A stretch of 64,000 nucleotides of DNA from Tritonibacter horizontis (GCF_001518015.1 NZ_LPUY01000041.1:62001-126000), one strand, 5' to 3'. Positions 9,418-18,937 are shown, counted from the first letter of the stretch. Notes: generated from the letters alone by a model not told the origin. A program made the numbers and translations.

Positions 9418-10425
9418 CTACCCGCCGGTATGGCTCATGTGGCGCGTCATCTGACCATCCACCGTCTGCCGGGAATAGTCAAAATCGTGCCCTTTGGGTT
9501 TGAGGTTGATGGCGGCGCGGATGGCCTCTTCCAGCGGGGCCTCCGTGTCGGGGTGATCGCGCAAAGGCGCCCGCAGGTCTGCCATGTCTTCCTGGCCAAG
9601 GCACATATAAAGCTCGCCGGTGCAGGTCAGGCGCACCCGGTTGCAGCTTTCACAGAAATTATGGCTCAGCGGGGTGATGAAACCGATCTGCTGCCCGGTC
9701 TCTTCCAGCCGGACATAGCGCGCCGGGCCACCGGTGCGCTCGGCAAGATCGGTCACTTGATAGCCGTCTTCATAGGCTTTGCGCACATCCTTCAGGGACC
9801 AGAACTGACCGATACGGTTTTCATTGCCAATGTCACCCATTGGCATGACCTCGATCCATGTCAGGTCAATCCCGCGCGAGGCGCACCACTGTGTGATCGA
9901 AAACAGCTCGTCCTCATTGAACCCCTTGAGCGCAACCGCGTTGATCTTGACCCGCAGGCCCGCTGCCTGCGCCGCGTCGATGCCGCGCAGCACCTGGGGC
10001 AGGCGACCCCAACGGGTGACTTCGGCGAATTTCGCCTCGTCCAGCGTGTCGAGCGACACGTTGATCCGGCGCACACCTGCATCAAACAGGGCCTGCGCGT
10101 GTTTTTCCAGCTGGCTGCCGTTGGTGGTCAGTGTCAGTTCCTTCAGGGCGCCGCTGTCAAGATGGCGGGTCATGGAGCGGAAGAATGTCATGATGTCTCG
10201 CCGCACCAGCGGTTCGCCGCCGGTGATGCGCAGCTTTTCAACGCCAAGCGACACAAAGGTCGAACACATGCGGTCCAGCTCTTCCAGCGTCAGAAGGTCT
10301 TTCTTCGGCAGGAAGGTCATGTTTTCCGACATACAGTAAACGCAGCGAAAATCGCAGCGGTCAGTAACCGAGACCCGAAGGTAGGTGATCGCGCGTGCGA
10401 AGGGATCAATCAAAGGTGCTGTCAT
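9418..10425 (-). CDS. moaA: GTP 3',8-cyclase (molybdenum cofactor biosynthesis protein A)
   Basis: This 335-residue radical-SAM enzyme converts GTP to 3',8-cyclo-GTP, the first step of molybdopterin synthesis. The N-terminal SAM [4Fe-4S] cluster ligands are the CX3CX2C at residues 24, 28 and 31 ([11 protein letters not shown]). The second, substrate-binding cluster is [11 protein letters not shown] plus a later Cys in LYMC. The C-terminus ends in Gly-Gly, as required for MoaA activity. It heads a three-gene unit with waaA and a glycosyltransferase; the functional link between molybdopterin and LPS genes is not obvious. The upstream 105 bases show no Moco riboswitch that I can recognise. Confidence 0.96.
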   Translation of the reverse strand: MTAPLIDPFARAITYLRVSVTDRCDFRCVYCMSENMTFLPKKDLLTLEELDRMCSTFVSLGVEKLRITGGEPLVRRDIMTFFRSMTRHLDSGALKELTLTTNGSQLEKHAQALFDAGVRRINVSLDTLDEAKFAEVTRWGRLPQVLRGIDAAQAAGLRVKINAVALKGFNEDELFSITQWCASRGIDLTWIEVMPMGDIGNENRIGQFWSLKDVRKAYEDGYQVTDLAERTGGPARYVRLEETGQQIGFITPLSHNFCESCNRVRLTCTGELYMCLGQEDMADLRAPLRDHPDTEAPLEEAIRAAINLKPKGHDFDYSRQTVDGQMTRHMSHTGG

Positions 10426-10530
10426 GGAACCATAGGTAAGCGGCGAATGCGCTCAGGACAATAGCGTCGCGGGTTTCAAATGGTGCCATTCTGTCTGGCG
10501 TCGGTGGCACGGGGCGGCTAGGGTCGCGGC

Positions 10531-11154
10531 ATGACTCGTATTACTCTCAACACTCTGACGTTTTCGGTGCTGCTGTTCGGCGGTGTTTCCGCGTGCAATC
10601 CCATCGGGGGCGTGCATCTGAACTCGCAGGTTCTGCAGGGGCGTGGCTCCGGCGTCGAGCTGGAACCGCTGTCCTTGACGCGGGGCAGCCGGAATGCCGG
10701 TGCGGACACCGAGCGCCAGAACGACACGTCAGGGAGCACCGCGTCCTGGGCGGCATCAACCGAGGCGGCGCCTGGTGCCGCAGATGCGCCAATGTCCGCA
10801 ATCATTGAGGCCCCCGTTGTCAGCACAACCGAGGTCGCGTCGTCCTCCGTCACCCCGCCGGCGCCACAGCCCGCGCCCGCGCCGATCGTCGCCTCCGCGC
10901 AATCCTTCGCGGGACAGCAAACCACCGTGGTCGGTTTGGGCGATCCGGGGCGCGATGGGCTTTGGATGGAAACGCCGCTGGTGACGTCGCGCCGCAATGC
11001 ACGGCTGAGTGCGCCCAATGGTAAGAGCGTTGTTGTCACGCTGGAGCCGATTGCCGGTGACGCAGGACAGGGCAGCCGCCTGTCCATCGACGGCATGCGC
11101 GCGCTTGGGTTGCCCTTGACGGAACTTGTCGAGATCCGCGTCGGCCCGGCCTGA
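10531..11154 (+). CDS. Putative lipoprotein with a Pro/Ala-rich linker
   Basis: The 207-residue product starts with a lipoprotein signal (FSVLLFGGVSAC; lipidated Cys22). A low-complexity Ala/Ser/Pro-rich middle reaches APQPAPAPI near residues 111-118. The folded C-terminal region of about 80 residues ends in LPLTELVEIRVGPA. That tail, with RLSIDGMRALGLPLTELVEI, resembles the double-psi beta-barrel end of RlpA-like proteins, but I cannot confirm this by eye. It would sit in the outer membrane facing the periplasm. It is a single gene divergent from moaA and convergent with the AlkD-like gene. Confidence 0.7.
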   Translation: MTRITLNTLTFSVLLFGGVSACNPIGGVHLNSQVLQGRGSGVELEPLSLTRGSRNAGADTERQNDTSGSTASWAASTEAAPGAADAPMSAIIEAPVVSTTEVASSSVTPPAPQPAPAPIVASAQSFAGQQTTVVGLGDPGRDGLWMETPLVTSRRNARLSAPNGKSVVVTLEPIAGDAGQGSRLSIDGMRALGLPLTELVEIRVGPA

Positions 11155-11166
11155 TCTCAGGCGGAG

Positions 11167-11856
11167 TTAGTCCTTGAGGTATTTTGCCGCTTCTTTGCGG
11201 GCAAAGCCTTTCATCTGGGCACCATGGGCGTGGAGAAAGGCGCGGGTCCGGTCGGGGTCGTGTTTGGACAGGTCGCGCAACCACCAACCAATGGATTTCT
11301 GGATGAACCAGGCCCGGTCGGCGACATAGCGCCCGGCCCAGCCGAGGATCCGGTCGCGGGCTTCCAGCTCCGCAGGCTTTGGATTCACCATCTTCGCCCA
11401 GGGCAGGGTCGCCACCAGGGCCGCCCGCCGCGTCCACATATGCTCCGCCGTGGTCCAGGTTTCGACCAGATCGAGCCGGTCTGGTGCCGCCTGCAACCGC
11501 TTGCCCAGGGCAGAGGCCGCGTGGTCCGCAATGGCCCAGCTGTCGAACTCCGGCACCCAGCTTACCAGCAGTTCCCAGGGGGGGGTGTCGGGTTTGATCC
11601 GCGCTTGCGTCAACAGTTTCGCCGCGAGGATTCGGGCCTCGAATATGTCGCTCGCCCAGAGCTGTGCGGCCAATTCGACACGGGCCTCCAGGTCACACGT
11701 CTGTCGCAGATCGCGGGCCAGCGTATTCAGAACCTCATTGCTGACGCCCAGCACCTCGCGGGTTTGCTTGTGATAGGCCGTCATCTGGGTGGCGCGTTCG
11801 CTATCACGGCCCTGCCGGAGCGTGTCGAGCGTCTCTTCGACCGGGGGCAGGGTCAT
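11167..11856 (-). CDS. DNA alkylation repair protein (AlkD-like HEAT-repeat glycosylase)
   Basis: The 229-residue protein is built of alpha-helical HEAT-like repeats, as in AlkD, which excises alkylated purines without base flipping. Visible family features include the EARILAAKLL helix, the WVPEFDSWAIADHAAS segment with a Trp and Asp where AlkD has catalytic residues, and RAALVATLPWAK followed by FIQKSIGWWLRDLSK. It overlaps the glmS stop by four bases, so it is translationally coupled to glmS although unrelated in role. A second, AlkC-like member of the same superfamily lies at 54,056. Confidence 0.85.
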   Translation of the reverse strand: MTLPPVEETLDTLRQGRDSERATQMTAYHKQTREVLGVSNEVLNTLARDLRQTCDLEARVELAAQLWASDIFEARILAAKLLTQARIKPDTPPWELLVSWVPEFDSWAIADHAASALGKRLQAAPDRLDLVETWTTAEHMWTRRAALVATLPWAKMVNPKPAELEARDRILGWAGRYVADRAWFIQKSIGWWLRDLSKHDPDRTRAFLHAHGAQMKGFARKEAAKYLKD

Positions 11857-13661
11857 TCGACGGTCACGGATTTGGCGAGGTTGCGGGGTTGATCCACGTC
11901 GGTGCCCTTTGCGATTGCGGTGAAATAGGCGATTTGCTGCGCGGGAATCGCATAGAGGATCGGGGCGAGCGTCACTGGCGCCCGTGGCAGTGTGATGACC
12001 TCGGCGGTTCCTTCCGAGGCCTCGCGCGCGCCGTCCGGGTCGGTCACCAGCACCACGCGCCCGCCGCGCGCCATCACCTCCTGCATGTTGGAGATCGTCT
12101 TTTCAAACAGGGCATCCTTGGGCGCCATGACGATGACGGGGACGGTGTCGTCGATCAGCGCAATCGGCCCGTGTTTCAATTCGCCGCTGGCGTATCCCTC
12201 GGCGTGAATATAGCTCAGTTCCTTGAGCTTCAGCGCGCCCTCCAGCGCCAGCGGATAAAGCTGACCACGTCCGAGGAAAATGATGTCGCGCGCAGTGGCA
12301 AGGTCGCGGGCAGCACTGGCGATCTGTACTTCCGATGCAAGGGACTGGTGGATCAGCCCGGGCAGGGCGCGCAGGTCATCCGGCATCCCGGCAGGCAGCG
12401 GCAGCCCGCGCGTCTGGGCGGCTTTCAGCGCCAGCAGCAGCAGCACCGTCAGCTGGCAGGTAAACGCCTTGGTCGACGCAACCGAGATTTCGGGTCCGGC
12501 ATGGATCGGCAGAACAACGTCGCTTTCGCGCGCGATGGAGCTTTCGGGCACGTTGACCAGACCGGCAATCACATCGGCCTTGCCCTGCATGTAGCGCAGC
12601 GCTGCCAGCGTGTCGGCGGTCTCGCCGGACTGGCTGACAAAAAGCGCCAGCGTGCCGGGGCTGACCGGGGGTTCGCGATAGCGGAACTCAGAGGCGACAT
12701 CGACCTCGACCGGCAGGCGGGCGATGGTCTCGAACCAGTATTTCGCAACCATGCAGGCGTAGTAGGCGGTGCCGCAGGCAACCAGCGAAAGGCGCTCGAT
12801 CTTGCTGAAATCCAGCCCCTCGGGCAAGGTGATCACATCCTGATCGTCCAGAAAGGCCCTGAGTGCCTTGTCCACGGCGACCGGCTGCTCGGCGATTTCC
12901 TTGGCCATGAAATGCTTGTGGCCATCCTTGTCGACGCGGGTGTTTTCCAGTGTGATCTGACGCAGCTCGCGATTGGCCAAATGACCCTTGCTGTCCCGGA
13001 TTTCCAGGCTTTGGCGGGTCAGAACGGCGAAATCGCCTTCTTCCAGATAGGTCACCTGATCGGTCAACGATGCCAGCGCGATGGCATCCGATCCAACATA
13101 CATCTCGTCGTCACCATGGCCGATTGCCAACGGCGATCCCTTGCGGGCGGCGACCATCAGATCTTCTTCGCCATCGAACAGGAAGGCCAGCGCAAAAGCA
13201 CCGTCCAGTTGCGCGACAGTCTTGCGGGCGGCCTCGACCGGGCCGGTGCCATCGCGCATGTGAAACTCGCACAGCAAGGCGACGGTTTCGGTGTCGGTCT
13301 GTGTGGCAAAGGTGATGCCGTGGCCCGCAAGCGTGGCGCGCAGATCCTTGAAGTTTTCGATGATGCCATTGTGGACCACCGCGACGCGCCCGGCCTGATG
13401 CGGGTGGGCATTGGTCACGCTCGGCGCGCCGTGGGTCGCCCAGCGGGTATGGCCGATGCCCGATTTTCCCGGCAGCGGATTGTGCACCAGTTCGTCAGAG
13501 AGGTTCACCAGTTTGCCGACCGCGCGGCGGCGATCCAATTTGCCTGCATTGACGGTCGCAATGCCGGCGCTGTCATAGCCGCGATATTCCAGCCGTTTCA
13601 GAGCCTCTACGAGGATCGGAGACACCTCGTGGCTGCCCAGAACTCCAACGATGCCACACAT
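11853..13661 (-). CDS. glmS: Glutamine--fructose-6-phosphate aminotransferase (isomerizing)
   Basis: The 602-residue enzyme makes glucosamine-6-phosphate from fructose-6-phosphate and glutamine, the entry step to peptidoglycan and LPS amino sugars. The mature N-terminus MCGIVGVLG supplies the catalytic Cys2 of the class II glutaminase domain, with GHTRWATHG as a further glutaminase motif. The isomerase part holds two SIS domains (SQSGETADT, then LGRGQLYPLALEGALKLKE). The C-terminus DQPRNLAKSVTVE is canonical. It starts four bases after glmU, so glmU-glmS-alkD form one operon supplying UDP-GlcNAc precursors. Confidence 0.97.
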   Translation of the reverse strand: MCGIVGVLGSHEVSPILVEALKRLEYRGYDSAGIATVNAGKLDRRRAVGKLVNLSDELVHNPLPGKSGIGHTRWATHGAPSVTNAHPHQAGRVAVVHNGIIENFKDLRATLAGHGITFATQTDTETVALLCEFHMRDGTGPVEAARKTVAQLDGAFALAFLFDGEEDLMVAARKGSPLAIGHGDDEMYVGSDAIALASLTDQVTYLEEGDFAVLTRQSLEIRDSKGHLANRELRQITLENTRVDKDGHKHFMAKEIAEQPVAVDKALRAFLDDQDVITLPEGLDFSKIERLSLVACGTAYYACMVAKYWFETIARLPVEVDVASEFRYREPPVSPGTLALFVSQSGETADTLAALRYMQGKADVIAGLVNVPESSIARESDVVLPIHAGPEISVASTKAFTCQLTVLLLLALKAAQTRGLPLPAGMPDDLRALPGLIHQSLASEVQIASAARDLATARDIIFLGRGQLYPLALEGALKLKELSYIHAEGYASGELKHGPIALIDDTVPVIVMAPKDALFEKTISNMQEVMARGGRVVLVTDPDGAREASEGTAEVITLPRAPVTLAPILYAIPAQQIAYFTAIAKGTDVDQPRNLAKSVTVE

Positions 13662-13665
13662 GGCG

Positions 13666-15015
13666 TTATCCTTTGCTCATCCGGGCCTTTTTTGCGCGCA
13701 GCATGTCCATCAGCTTGCGGGCGCGGCCCGGTTTGTTTGTCTGCTCGACCCGTGCAATGGCGAGGTCGCCGTCGTCGACGTTGCGGGTGATCACCGCGCC
13801 GGTCGCGGTCATGGCTTCGTTGCCGACCCGCACCGGGGCCACCAGACAGGTGTTGGACCCGATAAAGGCCCGCGCACCGATTTCGGTCCGATGCTTCATG
13901 ACGCCATCATAGTTGCAGGTGATCGTGCCTGCGCCGATGTTGGTGCCCTTGCCGACCGTGGCGTCGCCGATATAGCTCAGGTGGTTCACCTTGGCCCCTT
14001 CGGCGATCTCGGCATTCTTGATTTCAACAAAGTTGCCGACATGGGTGTCTTCGGCCAATTCGGTGCCGGGGCGCAGGCGGGCATAGGGGCCGACTTTGGC
14101 CCCGCGCGAGACATGGCAGCCTTCCAGATGCGAAAACGCGCGGATCAATGCGCCGGACTCGACCGTCACACCGGGGCCAAACACCACATTGGGCTCAATC
14201 ACCGCGTCCCGGCCGATATAGGTGTCAAAGGCGAGGTACACCGTATCCGGTGCCATCAGCGTCACGCCGAGGTCCAGAAGCGCGGCGCGGGCGCGGGCCT
14301 GGAACACCGCGTCAGCGGTCGCCAGATCACTGCGGGAGTTGATGCCGAGGGTTTCCGCTTCGGCGCAGGACACAGCCGTCACGCGCAGCCCGTCGGTCCG
14401 GGCCAGTTCGACCAGATCCGTCAGATAGTATTCGCCGGCGGCATTGTCGTTGCCGACACGTTCAAGTAGCCGGAACATAACCTCGGCGTCACAGGCCATC
14501 AGACCCGAGTTGCAAAAACTGATCGCGCGTTCGGCGCCACTGGCATCCTTGTATTCGACAATTTTTTCAAGGCTCTCGCCTTGCATCACCAGGCGGCCAT
14601 AGCGCGCTGGATCTGCGGCCTCAAAACCGAGGATCACCAGATCGGCCCGGCTGCGCGCCTCGATCATACGCTCCAGGGTTTCTTCTGACACAAAGGGTGT
14701 GTCGCCATATAGGACGACGACATCCCCGGCGAAACCCTCCAGCGCGGCGCGGGCTTGCAAGACCGCATGGCCGGTGCCGAGCTGCTCGTCTTGCAGCACA
14801 ACGGTCGCGGTCTCGTCGATCTCTGCGACAGCGGCGCGCACCTTCTCCGCCTCGTGCCCGGCGACGACGACGGTGCGGTCCGGGTCGAGCGCGCGACCGG
14901 CCGCCATGGCGTGTTCCAGCATCGGCGCCTGTGCGATCGGATGCAGAACTTTTGGCAGGTCAGAGTTCATCCTGGTGCCTTTGCCTGCGGCGAGGATGAC
15001 GAGAGCGGTGCTCAT
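13666..15015 (-). CDS. glmU: Bifunctional GlmU: glucosamine-1-phosphate acetyltransferase / UDP-GlcNAc pyrophosphorylase
   Basis: The 449-residue protein catalyses the last two steps to UDP-N-acetylglucosamine in the cytoplasm. The N-terminal nucleotidyltransferase domain has LAAGKGTRMNSDLPKVLHP, with the conserved Lys-rich loop, and VLYGDTPF. The C-terminal half is a left-handed beta-helix of hexapeptide repeats, with RPGTELAEDTHVGNFVEIKN and the NYDGVMKHRTEIG segment of the acetyltransferase site. Length is normal for the family. It is directly upstream of glmS on the same strand, a natural pathway pairing. Confidence 0.96.
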   Translation of the reverse strand: MSTALVILAAGKGTRMNSDLPKVLHPIAQAPMLEHAMAAGRALDPDRTVVVAGHEAEKVRAAVAEIDETATVVLQDEQLGTGHAVLQARAALEGFAGDVVVLYGDTPFVSEETLERMIEARSRADLVILGFEAADPARYGRLVMQGESLEKIVEYKDASGAERAISFCNSGLMACDAEVMFRLLERVGNDNAAGEYYLTDLVELARTDGLRVTAVSCAEAETLGINSRSDLATADAVFQARARAALLDLGVTLMAPDTVYLAFDTYIGRDAVIEPNVVFGPGVTVESGALIRAFSHLEGCHVSRGAKVGPYARLRPGTELAEDTHVGNFVEIKNAEIAEGAKVNHLSYIGDATVGKGTNIGAGTITCNYDGVMKHRTEIGARAFIGSNTCLVAPVRVGNEAMTATGAVITRNVDDGDLAIARVEQTNKPGRARKLMDMLRAKKARMSKG

Positions 15016-15149
15016 GGGGTGTTTTCCCTTTGAGTTTTTGTTGCCCCCGTTTTATCCGCTAACAGGGGCGGCGCAAGGTGCCTGCCCGTAAACTTCGGTT
15101 GCGACTTGCAATATGTGACGGCGAATTTGCGCCGAAGGCAGGAGAATTC

Positions 15150-15824
15150 ATGCGCACAGTGATTTTTGACCTCGACGGAACGCTCGCGGATACTTCGGTG
15201 GATCTGCTGGCGGCGGCGAACCATTGTTTTCGGGTGATGGGGCTCGGGGATCTTCTGACCCACCCGATGGATGCCAAGATCGCTCTGCGGGGGGGCAAGC
15301 GGATGCTCACAGAAGGGCTCAGCCGCGCCGCCCAGATGAAGGACACGACAGTCGAGGAATACTACCCCGTTCTTCTCGACGCCTATCGCGAGGGGATCGA
15401 CACCCATACGGTGATGTATCCCGGCGCGATGGAGGCCGTCGAGTCGCTCAAGACGGCGGGCTATGGGGTTGGGATCTGCACCAACAAACCCGAAGCCCTG
15501 GCCGAACTGCTGATGCAGCGGCTCGGGGTGCGGGATGCCTTTGCCTCGCTTGTGGGGGCGGATACCCTGGCGGTTCGCAAGCCCGACCCGGCGCCGCTCT
15601 TTGAGGCGGCGCGCCGTGCGGGCGGCACCCCCGAGATGTGCGTGCTGATCGGCGACAGCGACACCGACCGAAACACCTCGGCCAATGCCGGGGTGCCGTC
15701 GGTGCTGGTCACCTTTGGTCCGGCGGGGCCGGATATGGCGGCGCTGAAACCGGAGGCGCTGCTGCATGACTTTGCCGATCTTCCCGCCATCGTGGCAGAG
15801 CTGATCGGCACCAACGCGGCCTGA
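15150..15824 (+). CDS. HAD-family hydrolase, phosphoglycolate phosphatase-like
   Basis: The start at ATG 15150 is preceded by GGAGAA at 15141-15146 and yields 224 residues; an earlier in-frame start at 15078 lacks such a site. HAD motif I is FDLDGTLADTS with the nucleophilic Asp, motif II is GICTNKPEA, and motif IV is GDSDTDRNTSANAG. The helical cap between motifs I and II is the C1 type of Gph. Gph removes 2-phosphoglycolate, produced by Rubisco oxygenation or DNA repair. It is divergent from glmU. Other small phosphate esters cannot be excluded as substrates. Confidence 0.85.
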   Translation: MRTVIFDLDGTLADTSVDLLAAANHCFRVMGLGDLLTHPMDAKIALRGGKRMLTEGLSRAAQMKDTTVEEYYPVLLDAYREGIDTHTVMYPGAMEAVESLKTAGYGVGICTNKPEALAELLMQRLGVRDAFASLVGADTLAVRKPDPAPLFEAARRAGGTPEMCVLIGDSDTDRNTSANAGVPSVLVTFGPAGPDMAALKPEALLHDFADLPAIVAELIGTNAA

Positions 15825-15921
15825 CCCGCGGTCAGGTCAGGGCGGCGCGCAAAGGGCAGGGCCGCAACGGCTGGTCTGACTTGGCAGCAACGCCCCCTTG
15901 ACCTCGGCAGGGCGGCGGCTC

Positions 15922-17130
15922 ATGACTTTGCGCATGACAGAACAGTTTACCGGCAATTTCACCCAGCAGGAACCGATCCCGGAGGAGGCCATCGAGGCGG
16001 CCGTCGCGGTCATGCGTCACGGGCGTCTGCATCGCTACAACCTTGCGGGGGGTGAGCAGGGCGAAGTGGCGCTTCTGGAGCAGGAATTTGCCGCCTTCAC
16101 CGGCGCCAAATACTGTCTGGCCGTGGCCTCGGGCGGTTATGCGCTGGCAACCGCGCTACGGGCCGTTGGTGTGGCGCCGGGCGACAGGGTGCTGACAAAT
16201 GCCTTCACGCTGGCACCTGTGCCGGGGGCGATCGCCTCGGTTGGGGCGCAGCCGGTCTTTGTCGGAGTGACCGAGGCGCTGACCATTGATCTGGAGGATC
16301 TGGCGGCGAAGCTTGATCAGGCCCGGGTCCTGATGCTGAGCCATATGCGCGGACATCTGTGCGACATGGATCGGCTGATGGAGATCTGCGACGCGGCCGG
16401 GGTGGTCGTGATCGAAGATTGTGCCCATACGATGGGGGCCGCCTGGAACGGTGTGCCTTCGGGTCGCCATGGGCGCGTCGGCTGCTATTCCTGTCAGACC
16501 TACAAGCATCTGAATTCCGGCGAAGGGGGCCTGCTGGTCACCGACGATGAAGAAGTCGCGGCGCGGGCGATCATGCTGTCCGGGTCGTATATGCTCTATT
16601 CCCGCCATTTGGCTGCGCCGGGACCGGAGGCGTTCGAGCAGGTCAAATATGACACGCCCAACATCTCGGGCCGGATGGATCATCTGCGTGCCGCGATCCT
16701 GCGCCCGCAATTACGCAATCTCGCCGCGCAGGTGACGCGTTGGAATGCCCGGTATCAGACCTTGGAAACAGGTCTGCGTGACACGCCCGGCCTGACGCTG
16801 GTCCAACGGCCCGAGGCGGAAACCTATGTGGGGTCTTCGATCCAGTTCCTGCTTTTGGATTGGGCCCCGGAGGCAGTGCAGGCGGTGTTGGCGCGCTGTG
16901 CGGCGCGCGGGGTCGAACTCAAATGGTTTGGCGTGCCGGAGCCGGTGGCCTTTACCTCGCGTTACGATAGCTGGCGCTATGCGCCGACGCAAAGCCTGCC
17001 CGACAGCGACCGCATCCTTGCGGGTATCGTCGATATGCGGGTGCCGCTGACCTTCAGCCTTGAGGATTGCGCGTTGATCGCCCGGATCATCCGGGCCGAG
17101 GTCGGTGCGGTCTGGCAGGCGGGGGCCTGA
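15922..17130 (+). CDS. DegT/DnrJ/EryC1/StrS family PLP-dependent aminotransferase
   Basis: The protein is a fold-type I PLP enzyme of the sugar-aminotransferase family. It shows ASGGYALATALRAVG, the cofactor-contacting EDCAHTMGAAWNG, and the Schiff-base lysine in SCQTYKHLNSGEGGLLVT. The start is uncertain: 15922 follows a GGCGG stretch and gives 402 residues, ATG 15934 (MTEQFTGNF) is equally plausible, and TTG 15898 would be the longest. Such enzymes aminate keto-sugars or related ketones for cell-surface glycans or secondary metabolites. No sugar-nucleotide genes flank it, so its substrate is unknown; the neighbour downstream is a leucine catabolic operon. Confidence 0.82.
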   Translation: MTLRMTEQFTGNFTQQEPIPEEAIEAAVAVMRHGRLHRYNLAGGEQGEVALLEQEFAAFTGAKYCLAVASGGYALATALRAVGVAPGDRVLTNAFTLAPVPGAIASVGAQPVFVGVTEALTIDLEDLAAKLDQARVLMLSHMRGHLCDMDRLMEICDAAGVVVIEDCAHTMGAAWNGVPSGRHGRVGCYSCQTYKHLNSGEGGLLVTDDEEVAARAIMLSGSYMLYSRHLAAPGPEAFEQVKYDTPNISGRMDHLRAAILRPQLRNLAAQVTRWNARYQTLETGLRDTPGLTLVQRPEAETYVGSSIQFLLLDWAPEAVQAVLARCAARGVELKWFGVPEPVAFTSRYDSWRYAPTQSLPDSDRILAGIVDMRVPLTFSLEDCALIARIIRAEVGAVWQAGA

Positions 17131-17329
17131 GGCGGCAAAACGCCGGTTTCATTTTTGCAAGCGTATCCAATGGTGTCCCCCTCCGTCCGGAGGGAGACGC
17201 TGTCTGAGGTTTTGCGCTTTGCCTTGCAAATCGCGGTGGGGCAGGCCGGGCCCAACGGGACCGTTGGCATGTCCATGCTGACGGGACGGGCGGGAGCACT
17301 ACCTTTGACGGGGCCGACTGGGGGCTTGA

Positions 17330-17347
17330 CGGATCGGATCCGATCCG
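17330..17347. promoter_or_regulatory. Perfect 18-bp palindrome upstream of ivd
   Basis: CGGATCGGATCCGATCCG is a perfect dyad without a spacer, 70 bases before the ivd start codon and seven bases before a second palindrome. Its position around or upstream of the -35 region of the likely ivd promoter suggests a regulator-binding site. The protein that binds is not known. Confidence 0.5.
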
Positions 17348-17354
17348 ACCATAA

Positions 17355-17375
17355 ATGAACAAGTGTTCATATAAT
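17355..17375 (+). promoter_or_regulatory. Probable ivd operon promoter with overlapping operator
   Basis: ATGAACA-AG-TGTTCAT at 17355-17370 is a perfect inverted repeat with seven-base arms. Its last base is the first base of a consensus -10 box, TATAAT, at 17370-17375. No good -35 box is present at 17 bases (GACCAT); CCGACC at 17345-17350 gives a 19-base spacer. The dyad lies where a repressor, or a MerR-type activator acting on an overlong spacer, would bind. MerR-type LiuR and TetR-type LiuQ are known regulators of leucine catabolism in proteobacteria, but neither gene is seen here. Confidence 0.6.
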
Positions 17376-17417
17376 TGAGCCGACTCGGACAATGGTGACT
17401 CGGGAGGAGACGCGCAG

Positions 17418-18581
17418 ATGTTCAACGCAAGCATGACATTCGACCTAGGTGAGGACGTGAACGCCCTGCGCGACATGGTGCACCGCTGGGCGCAGGACCG
17501 GGTCAAGCCGCTGGCGCAAAAGATCGATCAGACCAATGAATTTCCGGCCGAGCTCTGGTCCGAAATGGGCGAACTGGGTCTGCTGGGCATCACCGTCGAT
17601 GAGGAATTCGGCGGCGCGGGCATGACCTATCTCGCGCATACGGTTGCGGTCGAGGAAATCGCTCGGGCCTCGGCCTCGGTCTCGCTGTCCTATGGCGCGC
17701 ATTCCAACCTCTGCGTCAATCAGATCAAGTTGAACGGGTCGCCCGAGCAGAAGGCCAAGTATCTGCCGCGGTTGATTTCCGGCGCCCATGTTGGTGCATT
17801 GGCCATGTCCGAAGCCGGCGCGGGGTCCGATGTGGTGTCGATGTCGCTGAGGGCTGAAAAGCGCAACGACCGTTATGTGCTGAACGGCAACAAATACTGG
17901 ATCACCAATGGCCCCGATGCGGACACGCTGGTGGTTTATGCCAAGACGGACCCGGAGGCGGGATCAAAGGGCATGACAGCCTTCCTGATCGAGAAGGACT
18001 TCAAAGGGTTTTCCACCTCGACACATTTCGACAAACTCGGCATGCGCGGTTCCAATACCGCAGAGCTGATTTTTGAAGATGTGGAAGTGCCGTTCGAGAA
18101 CGTTCTGGGAGAGGAAGGCAAGGGCGTGCGGGTGCTGATGTCCGGGCTTGACTACGAGCGGGTGGTGCTGGCGGGGATTGGTCTGGGGATCATGGCCGCC
18201 TGCATGGACGAAATGATGCCCTATATGGCCGAGCGCAAGCAATTCGGCCAGCCGATCGGGAACTTCCAGCTGATGCAGGCCAAGATCGCCGATATGTACA
18301 CGGCGATGAACTCTGCCCGCGCCTATGTCTATGAGGTGGCAAAGGCCTGTGACAAGGGCACGGTAACCCGGCAGGATGCCGCAGCCTGCTGTCTTTATGC
18401 TTCTGAGGTGGCAATGACGCAGGCGCATCAGGCAGTGCAGGCCTTTGGCGGTGCGGGCTATCTGAACGACAACCCGGTGGGGCGGATTTTCCGTGACGCC
18501 AAGCTGATGGAGATCGGGGCAGGCACTTCCGAGATCCGGCGGATGCTGATCGGGCGCGAACTGATGACGCATATGGGCTGA
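17418..18581 (+). CDS. ivd: Isovaleryl-CoA dehydrogenase
   Basis: The 387-residue FAD enzyme oxidises isovaleryl-CoA to 3-methylcrotonyl-CoA in leucine degradation, passing electrons to ETF. Acyl-CoA dehydrogenase motifs are [18 protein letters not shown] and the C-terminal [20 protein letters not shown]...GAGTSEIRR. The usual catalytic Glu before GTSEI is Ala here, while [11 protein letters not shown] near residue 236 supplies a Glu in the position used by isovaleryl-CoA dehydrogenases. That combination distinguishes IVD from other family members. It opens the leucine operon, behind GGAGGAG at 17402-17408 and the palindromic control region at 17330-17375. Confidence 0.94.
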   Translation: MFNASMTFDLGEDVNALRDMVHRWAQDRVKPLAQKIDQTNEFPAELWSEMGELGLLGITVDEEFGGAGMTYLAHTVAVEEIARASASVSLSYGAHSNLCVNQIKLNGSPEQKAKYLPRLISGAHVGALAMSEAGAGSDVVSMSLRAEKRNDRYVLNGNKYWITNGPDADTLVVYAKTDPEAGSKGMTAFLIEKDFKGFSTSTHFDKLGMRGSNTAELIFEDVEVPFENVLGEEGKGVRVLMSGLDYERVVLAGIGLGIMAACMDEMMPYMAERKQFGQPIGNFQLMQAKIADMYTAMNSARAYVYEVAKACDKGTVTRQDAAACCLYASEVAMTQAHQAVQAFGGAGYLNDNPVGRIFRDAKLMEIGAGTSEIRRMLIGRELMTHMG

Positions 18582-18937
18582 TGCGGGTCCTGCGATGGGT
18601 CCCGATCGGGATCTTGGCGCTGCTGCTCGCGGTCATGGGGTTTCGCTACGGCGTCATCCGCCAGGGGATGTCAGAGAACGATGTCATCACGCTTTATGCG
18701 CAAATCTACCTGGCGGATCATGCGGCCTCTTCCGCGGCAGGGCGTGCAAGCTCCAGCGACTGTTCCGCAAGGCCGGCGCCAGCAGTCTGGACTTGGCTGG
18801 TGGTGCGCTGTCAGCCACAAGACACCGGTGGCGACGCCACTTTTACCTACCGGGTGAATTGGCTGGGCGGGTTGATCGACGCCAGTGGTCCGGGCCGAGG
18901 CAGGCAAGAAACCGGTCCCGCTGAACCACGGACCTGA
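18581..18937 (+). CDS. Small hypothetical protein with N-terminal membrane segment
   Basis: The start codon shares one base with the ivd stop, implying translational coupling. The 118-residue product begins with a hydrophobic segment (VPIGILALLLAVMGFRYGV) that could be a membrane anchor or uncleaved signal, then a stretch SENDVITLYAQIYL. Two cysteines (SSDCS, VVRCQ) could form a periplasmic disulfide. The C-terminal 20 residues are Gly/Arg/Pro-rich and look poorly constrained. No family is recognised. The reading frame is open and in a tight operon position, so I consider it real, but its role in leucine breakdown is unknown. Confidence 0.6.
   Translation: MRVLRWVPIGILALLLAVMGFRYGVIRQGMSENDVITLYAQIYLADHAASSAAGRASSSDCSARPAPAVWTWLVVRCQPQDTGGDATFTYRVNWLGGLIDASGPGRGRQETGPAEPRT

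Noticed and set aside
9349-10464. Forward-strand 371-codon frame over moaA
   Set aside because: It is antisense to moaA, whose radical-SAM motifs are unmistakable.
10426-10530. Possible Moco riboswitch upstream of moaA
   Set aside because: The region is only 105 bases and I see no matching set of conserved stems.
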